Shown here: positions 22,713 to 32,345 of the stretch, one piece after another
Position numbering within the stretch: the stretch's first letter is position 1
How the letters are laid out: each line of letters starts with the position of its first letter
Source: Pelargonium x hortorum
Lineage: Eukaryota; Streptophyta; Magnoliopsida; Geraniales; Geraniaceae
Direction of reading: 5' to 3'
DNA: 48,039 nucleotides
NCBI GenBank assembly: GCA_036897525.1
Contig: JAYMTJ010000075.1
Coordinates: 1-48,039, forward strand
Notes under the pieces: generated by a model
Seen by the model: the letters and a program-made list of their open reading frames with translations, nothing else
The model's database searches: none
Told to the model about the DNA's origin: nothing
Translations under genes and position numbers: made by a program

Positions 22713-24360
22713 AACCGGCTACGTTTTAGGTATGGTAAGATATGACAAACTGCACTAAAGCTATTCGAGAACTCTTATACTTTGTAGGAGCCGGCGCCTT
22801 TTCGAGCGTGCCAAAATACTCCTTTAAATTTGCCCCGTTTATGTTAGTATTCTGCCCAAGTTCCATATAGCAGCCGTTTACTTACAAGGATTTAAAACCC
22901 CAGAATCCTTATGGGTAGTTTTTTCAATAGTGTAGCCCTTTATCATGCTTAGTCAAATTGCCAACATCCTCGTGCGATCCCTTATAGTAACAAGGACACC
23001 AGAAACTCTCAATCTTTTGGGTATGGATCCCTCTTTGTAAACCACTCACAGCCTTATATGGATAAACATTAACTAGTAAAGGACGCGTTTATACTGAATA
23101 AATACAGAAAGACTATTACGTACAACTTTCCTCGTAGTAAAGGGAAGCTATAATACGTATAACAAATTATATATAGATAAGTTAAACAGGAGAACTAGCA
23201 CTGGGTTTTTAGCAGAGACATGCTTGAAGGTTGGAAAAATTCCGTTCAAGGAACCCCAACAAATAGTTCAAGCAGGGTAATTCCTAAAGTTTACCTCAAC
23301 GCCGTGTCAATAAACTTATTGCTTTACTGAAGAATAGACTGCTTTATGGATTTATCGAACTCTTGTAATAGAGTAAAAAAATCTAATTAATGCTTATTCA
23401 TACCAGTATCTTATACAAAGTGTGTAACCTTTCTTTTTGTCAAAGCTTTTAGTTAAACTAAGAAATTTTTGGTACTTCAGCAGTGGGGTCCATCTGGCAT
23501 TGAGAGAAAGGTAAGTCCTCCTCTTTATCTTTATGTTACTACTAAAAGACTCTAGATCTAGAAAGGAGCCCATTTTATAGCAAGTTTTACAGGTCTATAA
23601 AACAAATGATTCAGGATTACCCGATTAAAGTCTTAGTCAAATGAAAGCAAATCCAGTAAAATATCAGTCCTAACTAACTTAATACAGGGGAGCTTTAGCA
23701 GGGAGATATACAAACCGGATATAGACTTATTAATGTATAATATAGATCCCGCATAGCACTCGATTTGAAAGAAGCCGCGTAAAACCCTCATCTCAGAAAT
23801 TGCAGAATCAAAAGAAATCGCTTAGTAGATAGAATGTAAAATATTTGAAAGGAATCTCCCCTATACACCTATATATTAGTAAAGGGGAATTCTTAAAACT
23901 ATAGAGGGACCCGTTGAAATAGAAGAGTACTGAAAAGCCTTAGGCCGGGGTTCATGTCTACTCATTAAGAAGATGTACAAAAAAAAGGGAAAGTCCATGT
24001 GTAGCATTTAAAGGCATATAATATAGACTCCCAAAAGGGATAATCTTAGGTCTTTAGTATTTTATTATAGGAATAGGCTTTCTTTTTGAAGAATCTGAGC
24101 GGTCTAATAGTAATAAACTGAGCTCCCACCACTATATAAGGTTCCCTTTTAAGGGCCGTTTTTAGTGCAATTCAAACTCTACTGGAAAGCTTTTAATTCT
24201 TAATAATTAAGATAAAAAGTACCCTTATTATAAATAGAAAAAGGAACTCTTCCAATCCCGGTCCCATTATGACTGGGTTTAGCTTCCTATTCAGAATTAT
24301 CCAGAGTTCTTAATAGTTTTTTTAGCTTCGAGGGTTTCTACTTTCTCTATATACGAAAAT
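22713..24360. other. AT-rich spacer
   Basis: No gene recognised. A palindrome TCTTAATAATTAAGA sits at about 24196-24210 and several GGG/CCC motifs are present (for example AGAGGGACCCG near 23905). Nothing indicates a promoter or terminator. Confidence 0.55.
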
Positions 24361-24870
24361 GCTTACTCGTTCTAAAATGCTTGGGATTTTGCTGCAATAA
24401 CAAGTAAAAGAGCTCCTAAGACACCTAAACTGACAAGAAACTGTTGCTCAGAAGAGGAAGAACCAGTCCCATAGCCAAGAGACCCAGTACAGAAGAGTGA
24501 GCCAGAGCAAGAGCTTAACTAGTTGCTGTAGAAGCAATACCTAACCCTAAAGCCTGTGAGCCTGTACCCATAGCCAAGCAGATAAGGAAGAGCCCCTTCG
24601 CAATACAAAGAAGAGAATCGGGGTTTCCAGTAGCTGCACTGCAGGACAACTAAGCATTTATTCTAGATAAACCACCATACACAATAAGACCTAAAGACCC
24701 AGACTCTCAAAATACTAATTATCCAGAATCCCTAAAAGCAAAAGCATGACATCAAGAAAGCTACTTCCCCTTCTACATAGAAACACTCAGAAACTCTACT
24801 ACGAACGTAGGCTAATACCAAGCTAATACCAATGAACTCCCTCGAGAACATGGGGAATCCTTAGGGCAAA
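24361..24870 (-). repeat. Richer segment with ~99-bp internal repeat
   Basis: This piece is less AT-rich than its flanks and A/C-rich on the + strand. CCCATAGCCAAG occurs at 24468-24479 and again at 24567-24578, each preceded by a similar 10-base stretch, so a degenerate unit is repeated about 99 bases apart. A related short match occurs at 15385-15405. On the minus strand the repeat falls in a frame rich in Ala, Gly and Leu (LAMGTGSQALGLGIAS, then LLAMGLVLPLL), interrupted by a stop between and after the repeats. In another phase the end reads FLVSLGVLGALLLVIAAK, membrane-like. I do not recognise atp9, atpH or nad4L. It could be a dead membrane-protein gene or a chance result of the repeat. 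Confidence 0.4.
24811..24832. repeat. Perfect 11-bp tandem duplication
   Basis: GCTAATACCAA occurs twice in tandem without mismatch, immediately after a small CTAC...GTAG hairpin. Confidence 0.85.
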
Positions 24871-27800
24871 TCCCTATCTCAAATATAGGAAAACCTCGAA
24901 ACGACCCTTAACTACTACTCAGAAACATACCCATCAGACTTACCTTGTTCTGCACGACTTCAAAGATTTGATTCTTTGTACTTGGTTACCAGCTAGACTT
25001 TTCCTCAGAATTCCCTCTAGCTTACTCTGTATCATAGCTTGTTGAGGACCTATAGGATTTCTAGATAGACTCTTATACGTATTAGCTTAGCTGTATTCTG
25101 TCTTACAAGTAGCTATTGTTGGGATTGGAGCTTCGGCCAGTCTCTGTACTTCTAGCATATTCTAACCTATTGTATTCTAGATTGGTAAGGATAATTAATT
25201 CCTCATTGCCTTATTTGCTTATTAAGGAGTACGCCTTATAAGTAAAATGAATAAATCTCTCTTACAACGAATAAAAGCTCCAAACAAATATTCCGTATCA
25301 CTAAAGTACAACCTTTGAACTGTTCTAACTAACCCGCACACAGTCCTTTAATTGAAAGTAGTACTAAAATGCTGGGAAGTCCAATTTGGAGCCTGCTTAC
25401 TGGGTATTTTCCCTGGTCTGAAAGTATGTAATCTTTTTTTTTACATTTTATAAATCTTCAGAGAATCCTATAGAATAGAAACGGGCCCTTTTCCTTGTGA
25501 ATTTAAACCGGTTGTTTTTAAAGCAAAGTTCAAGCTCTATCTTTTTTTTTAATAAGATGGAGGGTATTCTTGTCCGAGAATTAGGAGCGCTTTCATAGAT
25601 ACTTCCCCACCCTTTTAGTATGGATTTCCTAGAATTATATCTCCCTATAGGTTATGGCTTAGATTGTGCTTATTTTTGGTTTTTTAAGAGTGCTTTAAAA
25701 AGACTTTTACAGTGGATGGCGTTCTCTTAAGTATAGGTTTCGCTTATAAAAATTCCTAATCTATATACAAAATACAAATAGAAACGTTATCCTTAAAAAA
25801 AGGTTTTGCCTTGACATTTGCTGTCGAGTTCTTAACATTACGTAATGAGCGACTTCTCTTATAAATTAGTGTTAAAGTAAGACTGACTTCATTCAGAGAG
25901 TATATCTTACAGACCGGGTCCCTGTGTTTACAATACTTTCTTTACCCTTACAACAGCGCATGTCCTTTTTAATGGCACGGCACAAAAAAAACTCTATGAC
26001 GAAAAAAGGAAAGCCACAGGTATTTTTAATAGTGTATTCGTGGCAAAAATAGGAATTCTAAAACAGATCTAAAATCTCGCTCTAGCGCATACTACAACTC
26101 TTTTTCTTTCAAAACTCTGTCTGAAAAGTAGGAGAAATCCTTAGTTTTTTTTTTGCAGTCGGAAACTTACTTGTAAGAATAGAATAATAAAGGGTTTTTT
26201 TGGAAGCTAAGAAAAAACTTATACACTAACAGAAAAGAAACTAAAGGGTCTGGTCGCTTGAAAAGCTTTTTATACCAATCTAGATCCAAGTACAAATATT
26301 CCGGATAGTCATGAGAAATTCCGGAAATATAAGCAAGCCGGCACAGAATTTACATACACGGATTTAGTATCAACTAGACATCTAAAGGCATAGCTGAATC
26401 TGTCATATAAATGTTAAGTAGAAATCAAGAGTCAGACAGAACATAAGATAAGGGATTTTTTCCTTGAAACAAAAATAACTAACTTTAGGCGATAGATAAT
26501 TAAAGTGGGAGACTCCCTTGGTGGAAGATTCCGGGGTTTAATTCTCTTAATGCTCAAAGCTGTTTGTTATGTCACAAAAAACTTTTAATCTTCGTAACTT
26601 TTTACTAAGTAACGGGGTCTCGTGGAATTTCTATCGGGCAGTCCCTTTATAAAGTAAAGATAAAGTAGCATCAGTTTAATTCTTTATTTTTCCTAGTACA
26701 AGTTTAGCTAATATAAAAAAAGATTTTCAGTCTTTTGCTCTGGATATCCTAGAGTATCTAACTATGTCTTCTTATATAGTTAGAGTAGTAGGTTACACAC
26801 TCCCGAGCAGGACCATATTGATTTGGCTTCTGGACTTCTCCCTTGCTCCTTTAGTTTTATGAGATTAATTCCAAAATCTTTTTCTAAAGAAATAGAGGTC
26901 GTTTGAAAATGAAAGCTTGAGCACTTAAATTATACTCGTTTCGATTCCTCGGCTTAGACACGGGAAATTTTTAGTTTTCATCCACATACCTGAAGTAATT
27001 ACTTAATCCTTTGAAACCTAAGCGGATTTACTATTATTGTTAAATATAACTGATTAACTCGAAACGAAAAGGGGTCGACCATAAGCTACTCTTCCCTTTG
27101 TAAGTAGTAACTTTATCTTCTATTAGAAAAGGTGTTAATGAATAGCTATAATTTCAACCTAAACTTCGAGTCGAGGGGACCTAATAAGAAAAACGGGGGA
27201 TTTTAAAGAACAGAGTTTGCTTTTTCCCTTCATTCCAATGTATATAATAATATTTCAACCTAGAATTTTGCTAGTAGAAGGACCCCCTTGACTCTATTAT
27301 ATTCAATATTAAACTGCCAAGTTCCGAATACTCATTATAGAAAAGTGCTTTCGGGGTTTCGCGTTGAGGATTTCTCGTATTGCTTTTGCCTGGAGGCATT
27401 CTAAGTAGAATAGGGTGGGCAAAGAAAAGATAGGGCATTCTAAAGTTTAAGACAAAAAAAAAGACCAAAAGCACCCTTCCTGAAATTGACTTTTGTGAAC
27501 CTATCCTAAGTAGACCCTGGACAATCTCAATACTATGAATTTCTCAGGGCATATAAGTGTTAAAGCAAGTAGTACACAAAAAACACAAAAGTTTATGTCT
27601 TCTTGAACAGCTCTCATTAAGCTCTCAGTACTATAAGGCTGACTTGAATTCTTTTATAAAATGACAAAAGAAGAATATTCCAGGGTCCAGAACAAAGGAG
27701 TATAAATAAATGGAAGTTTTGTCATAAGCAGCATATCATATTGCACGCAAAGCTAAGGGGTACTTGAGTTGAATAGGTGGAACTCTTACTCCCTTCGAAT

Positions 27801-29640
27801 TCCTGTAACCGCACAAAACCAAGAGACAAGCTCTTCCCTTCTCTCAAAGAAACAAATTAATGAATACATTCGGGGACTCCCCGTTAACTATTAACTAAAA
27901 CAGAAGATACTTCGAGTAGCTTTCCGGCACGAGACTCTCCCTAAGTCCTAATGTTACTCAGTTTCAAGCATGGCTGAGTTAGAGTCTACTATGTATGTCT
28001 AAATATTTTCTTATTACTAACCTTACAGCCAGAGACTTATCCCAAATAGAGACCACCTTTTTTTCTAAATAGAAACTTGTAAAAGGTTCCTAACGGGGAA
28101 GTGCTTTCTTGTCGAAGTTCGTTTTCTGGTTAACAAGGAATAAAATATATGGGATATAAGAGAAGGGAGCCCTTAAAGGTATAGGGGATCCCCAGAATAG
28201 GTAACTAATAAACTAGATGGTGTGGGAGAAAGTCTTGGGGTCTAAAATGCTCCTTAGGAGAGCTTAGCTAGTGTCATTCATTTTCTACTTTTATAGCGTT
28301 ACTGCCCGGTTAATGAATTTCCAGTCCAATATAAAGGGGGTGTTGTCTAGCTATTTCTGGTAGCCAATTCTGTTTCCAGTTGAAGGGGGCTTTACTTACA
28401 GCAATAGTACTTACTCTGACTTCCTTATTGTTAAAGCTCGGTACAGAAGGGAAAGGAAGCACTGACATAGAAAACTACCGAAATACTCCGGAGGTTGCTA
28501 AACCCCTTTTGAAAGCAGTCTCTTGTCAGTTAGGAACTCTTTACACTCGTAAGTGCCGTGCCCTTAACCTGTTCTTTTATGTGTTTTGTAAAGCGAGATT
28601 CTCTTCTCTGTAAACGCTATCTAGAACCAAGACCAGTTGCAGATTTTGAGGTATAAAACTCTTTTCAGGATACCTTTCTTTTTACTCTGAACCATTTGCT
28701 TATTTAGTTTGGTAAATTCAGTCAGTCAGGGACCTACTCTCGCTATTATGCAGGTACTTCTGTAGGTCGGGATACTAAGGACTCTTCCGAAACTCTAAAT
28801 CCAACTATGAATTATATTATCTACCTGTCAATATTGAATTGAAACTCGTTCGAAGGCTTTATATAAGTCATTTTATAAGGACAGCTAACTAATTTCATTT
28901 TAAACGGGGAAGTGTTAAATAAAGTGCACTCTAGGTTTGTCGTATACCCCCCTACTGTAAAGTGAAAAGTATTGCTTTTTAGAAAAAATGACAAAACCTT
29001 TTCGAGAATATTAGAGGACTTTTGATTAAACCGGTTGCACCAATATTTTACTGTATTTACTCTTGTGTATTATCCTGACGCTTTACTATGGAAAAGTAAC
29101 TTCCCTCCTCTATCTGGATTCTTTAATATGTGGATTTCTTATCTTCACCAAGCGAAATTCGGCAATTAAAAACAAGGTATACCGGCGGACTCTTTCTTAT
29201 AGAAGTCCAATTACAAAATCGCGGGAATTTTATATATAAATCAAGGAATAAGGAATTAAGAATATGGAGATGGATCTGGCAGCTTGATGAGAGGTTCTAC
29301 TCATAGTTCCCTTTTTGGGGGGTTTAGGGGAAGTGTTTTTACATTTGGCTTGTTTTACGTGCGATTTTTATACTTTCATTACTCACCTTTTTATAACAGC
29401 CTTTCTTTGTCTTAGGATTCCCGCGGAAGAGAAGATAGATATAGATACAGGGTTCCCTTATTCTAGTTTATAGATGAATATCAGATACAGCAAAACAGAA
29501 TTCTAATTTGTTTGTAAAAAGATTTCCCTTAAAATACAAACAAAGGGACTCCAATAAAGTTGAGTAGCTCATTCCCTGGCAAATTGCCTTAGTTGAAACT
29601 TTTCTTAGAAACCTGTCAAGCATTCGCATTCCTCCTGAAA
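24871..29640. other. Spacer, partly pyrimidine-rich at its start
   Basis: From 24,900 to 25,190 the + strand is pyrimidine-rich like other repeat pieces; the remainder is ordinary AT-rich spacer. No gene is recognised. Clear palindromes include GGGAGACTCCC at 26507-26517, CGGGGACTCCCCG at 27871-27883, AAGGGAGCCCTT at 28163-28174 and GGGGATCCCC at 28184-28193. A 77-codon frame at 28380-28613 (TTG start) opens with a leucine-rich stretch (LLTAIVLTLTSLLLKLG) that would suit a membrane helix, but it matches no family I know and is of chance length. Confidence 0.5.
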
Positions 29641-30420
29641 AAAAAGCTTTTCTCTTACGAGTCTTACTATCGTCTTGATAATAACTGTAGCTATTCCTGT
29701 TTCTTACTCTTATTTAACTTACTTCTTATGCATACCTTGTTCCAAAGCCTTACTCTTCCTTAAAATCCTTAGCTACTACAAAATACAAGAGCTCAAGTCA
29801 CGTAGTATTAACACAAGAGAGAATACCTAGTAAGAATCCTGTGAAGAAAGGACTTTCCTGCTAAACACAACAAGAGGAAAACCAGCTTATCCCTTAGTTC
29901 TTATCAATACTGGAAACAGCTTACCTTTTGTTTTGGCTTTCCTCGAAGTCTTTACTAAAACAAGAATATGAAATCTGCCCTTTTCCTAGGGTTCTTTTAT
30001 TACTTCCCTACAGGGAAAGTAACACCTTTAGCTCTAAATCTACTTTACTTACTGTCTTTGCATTACCTCTCTTTTTAGGAGCAGTTAGTTTTAGTCTTCC
30101 TCAAGTTATTCTAGGCCTATTTTAGTTATTATTAGGAAGTTATGGAATAAAGAGTAATGGGAGACTTATAGCTATATTAATATTAAGATCTATTCCTCCC
30201 GCTCTTTTGTAGCTATCATTATCTTCTTCTCTAGAGCTTGACTCTTAAGGGTTATACTTTTTTATGGGCTGCTCCTCTTTCTTGAGACCTAGACCTCCTG
30301 CCTTAAGAGTTTCCAGTAATCTCAATCTTACTCACACCTTCTTTCTTACTCAATACAAACCCAAACTAGGATTTTTAGAAAAACCCCAAACTCAAGAGGA
30401 ATTCTTGACCCTAGATCTTC
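29641..30420 (-). repeat. Dispersed repeat block, minus orientation (copy B)
   Basis: The + strand is pyrimidine-rich, so the purine strand is minus. Three links tie it to other segments. Positions 29642-29667 match 8137-8162 in reverse complement at 25 of 26 bases. The adjoining 29652-29690 resembles 31862-31900 in reverse complement, beginning with an exact 11-base CTACAGTTATT. Positions 29783-29816 align with 13513-13546 on the same strand. The 65-codon frame at 29928-30125 (leucine-rich) is a by-product of the pyrimidine bias. No gene of origin is recognised. Confidence 0.5.
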
Positions 30421-30441
30421 TATTTGACACTCACCTGAGAT

Positions 30442-30457
30442 AAAAAAAAAAAAAAAA
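30442..30457 (+). repeat. Poly-A tract (16 A)
   Basis: The longest homopolymer in the window. It lies at the boundary between the pyrimidine-rich block and the spacer that leads to the purine-rich block. Whether it marks a retroposition-like insertion end is unknown; no matching target-site duplication was seen. Confidence 0.85.
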
Positions 30458-30842
30458 CAGCTTAAGAGGCAGCTGAGCCGGTAATAAAAGGTATTCTATA
30501 AAATAGCTTAGATAGGATTTGGAAAGAATTTATTATCTTGTTTCAAGTGCATGCTTTTTAGTATCCATATGAATACTCTAATTGATGCCAAGTAAAGTTC
30601 AAGAATTGAAATGGAGTGCCAAAATGAAAGTCCTGTCATCTTAGTCAAATTGAGTTTAGGGTTTCTAGTATCCGAAATCGAGGGTAACATTGAGAGTACA
30701 AAAAGTCAATATTAGAATCACTTAGAGAAAATAGACTTTGAAATCCAACCTTCTTTTTTACGAGTACTCTCTAATTATGTTGGTATATATTTTTTAGAGT
30801 GTACGTTAAGTTATGACAAAGAAAAGTACGTCAACCCTAACT

Positions 30843-30879
30843 TGAGATTGTGTACGCAGATTCGAATCTGATTATCTCA
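30843..30879 (+). repeat. Nested hairpin with T-arm-like tip
   Basis: TGAGAT at 30843-30848 can pair with ATCTCA at 30874-30879. Inside lies a perfect 14-base palindrome CAGATTCGAATCTG (30857-30870) whose tip TTCGAA mimics a tRNA T-loop. A full cloverleaf cannot be made, since D and anticodon arms are absent and the T-stem register is wrong. It may be a tRNA-like stem-loop of the sort that guides RNA end processing in plant mitochondria, but that is inference. Confidence 0.35.
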
Positions 30880-32050
30880 GCAAAGATTTCTAAGCGCTCT
30901 GAGGAAAGGTATAATTCATAAGCTAGAGAATTTGAGTCTATCTCTTAAGAATTTCTGTGGGATACGAGGTAGGGGTAGGAGTAAGAAACAAGTTTCCAAT
31001 AATGGGATAGAACTGAGGGCTTAGGTCTAGTGTTAGGCTGTTCTGCAAGGTATAGCTCAATAGACTCCTAAGAAAGGTAAAAGTAAGCTAGAGAAAGGGA
31101 AGATCTATCTGGGTCAGGAAGTTAGTTATAGCTCTAAATAGGAGGAGTTTAAGTTAGATAAAAAGTTTTCTGTTTAAGGCTTTCAACTAAAAGGAGGGTT
31201 ATTCAATTCCTATCCTTTTTTTAGGTTTGTTTTTAGTAAGTTCTAGAAAGGTTTCTTAGGAGTTTCTCTGGCGGGTAAGTTAAGTAAGAAGGAAATAGAA
31301 AAGTAAGATCTTAGCTGCAGAGTACAAGTATTCGTAAGAGTAAGATACGGAGAGAGTTGCTTTTGTGTTGCTGTGTTTCCGGGTTTTGATTGAGTTAAGG
31401 ATCAGCGGATTTCCTGGATCGGATTGCTTATGAATCAGTCACCTTGAGTATGGATCAGTTGGAGTTGCTTGATTGGCTTATTTGGAAGTTGCTGATTGGG
31501 AGTTCAGGATGGGGAGTACAGGATTGAGCATGGATCGATCAAGTGGATTGGAGTAGAGTGAAAGCCTGCTTTTCTAGTTATTGGTAGTGTTACTTCTAGT
31601 TAGTGTAAGGTTAACTAAACGAATACTAACAAGCCTTTCCTCCTCTACATTCAGAAGCCAGAATAGAGCTCTGGGGAAAGCTATGATTCAGAATAAGAGT
31701 ATGGAAGGCTGCCTAGCTAAGAGGAAACAAGTAAGATTCAGTCCAGAGTCTAACCTTTAATAGGAAAGGTCTAGTTCTGTAAAAGAGTTTAGGTATAACT
31801 GCTATGAAGACCGGGGGTTATAAGAAGAGTAAAGCTCACGGGAATCCTAGTAACATTACAACTACAGTTATTCTTAAGAGCATAGGTATGACTAATAGAG
31901 CAGGCTAAGAAGAAAGAGTCGGATATGTAGAGAGTGGAGTTCAGGATTGTTTGTTGGTTCCTGGTGCTTATGTATCAGTTGATTGCCGGGTTTGGGCTGC
32001 TTATGGATACCCCTTTTCATTGCTTTTTGATGCTTACCTTTTATCCTAGG

Positions 32051-32071
32051 TAGATTGAGAGTAGATTGAGA
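32051..32071. repeat. 11-bp tandem duplication
   Basis: TAGATTGAGAG followed by TAGATTGAGA, period 11 bases, 44 bases upstream of the trnQ-like gene. Confidence 0.8.
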
Positions 32072-32114
32072 TTCAGCTTTACCTGTATGTTCTAGTTATA
32101 GTGACTGGTGAGAT

Positions 32115-32190
32115 CAGAGCTCCGCTGTCAGTCGGTAAGGCACCTGTTTTTGATACCGGCATTCATAGGTTCAAGTGCTATTATGCTCTG
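32115..32190 (+). tRNA. Diverged tRNA-Gln-like gene (UUG anticodon kept)
   Basis: The centre matches plant mitochondrial trnQ: GTCGGTAAGGCACC, then anticodon loop TTTTGAT with UUG at 32150-32152, then ACCGGC. The anticodon stem CCTGT/ACCGG has one mismatch. The T-arm is ATAGG-TTCAAGT-GCTAT with a G:G mismatch next to the loop. The usual acceptor TGGAGTA/TACTCCA is gone; instead CAGAGC (32115-32120) pairs perfectly with GCTCTG (32185-32190), but not in the standard 7-bp register. The D-arm is enlarged or shifted (3- or 4-bp stem, oversized loop). It may be a decaying copy, or a transcript whose ends fold differently. The mature anticodon makes it a better candidate than the 20.6-kb copy, but aminoacylation needs a proper acceptor. 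It lies inside a repeat-like block. Confidence 0.5.
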
Positions 32191-32345
32191 TTTGAAGGGT
32201 ACTGCTTTTAGGAGCTGCTTGTTCCTTTGTTTCTAGGTGCTGAGTCAAGACTATAGGCAAGAGGGTCTAGACAAGAAAGTTCTTTTTCTCAGGAAAGGCA
32301 AGGGTAAAGCCTATGAAGACAGGTACTAAGGAGAAGAGTAAGAGT

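Larger units (their letters stand above)
30890..32345 (+). repeat. Large purine/G+T-rich repeat block (copy C)
   Basis: The + strand is purine-rich at the ends and G/T-rich in the middle, unlike its flanks. It is internally repetitive. GGAGTTCAGGAT occurs at 31499-31510 and 31936-31947. TGCTTATGAATCAGT at 31425-31439 recurs with one change at 31975-31989. CTATGAAGACCGG at about 31802-31814 recurs as CTATGAAGACAGG at 32311-32323, both followed by AAG/AGAAGAGTAA. It shares CTACAGTTATT (31862-31872) and flanking sequence with copy B in reverse orientation. A trnQ-like sequence lies near its right end. No continuous reading frame or known protein is visible. Confidence 0.5.

Noticed and set aside
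22397-22729. 110-codon open frame as a protein gene.
   Set aside because: Its last third is trnM read as protein and it starts with TTG; it is a shadow of the tRNA plus chance.
24793-24812. CTAC-TACGAAC-GTAG as a trnR-ACG anticodon arm.
   Set aside because: Only an isolated small hairpin; no other tRNA parts flank it.
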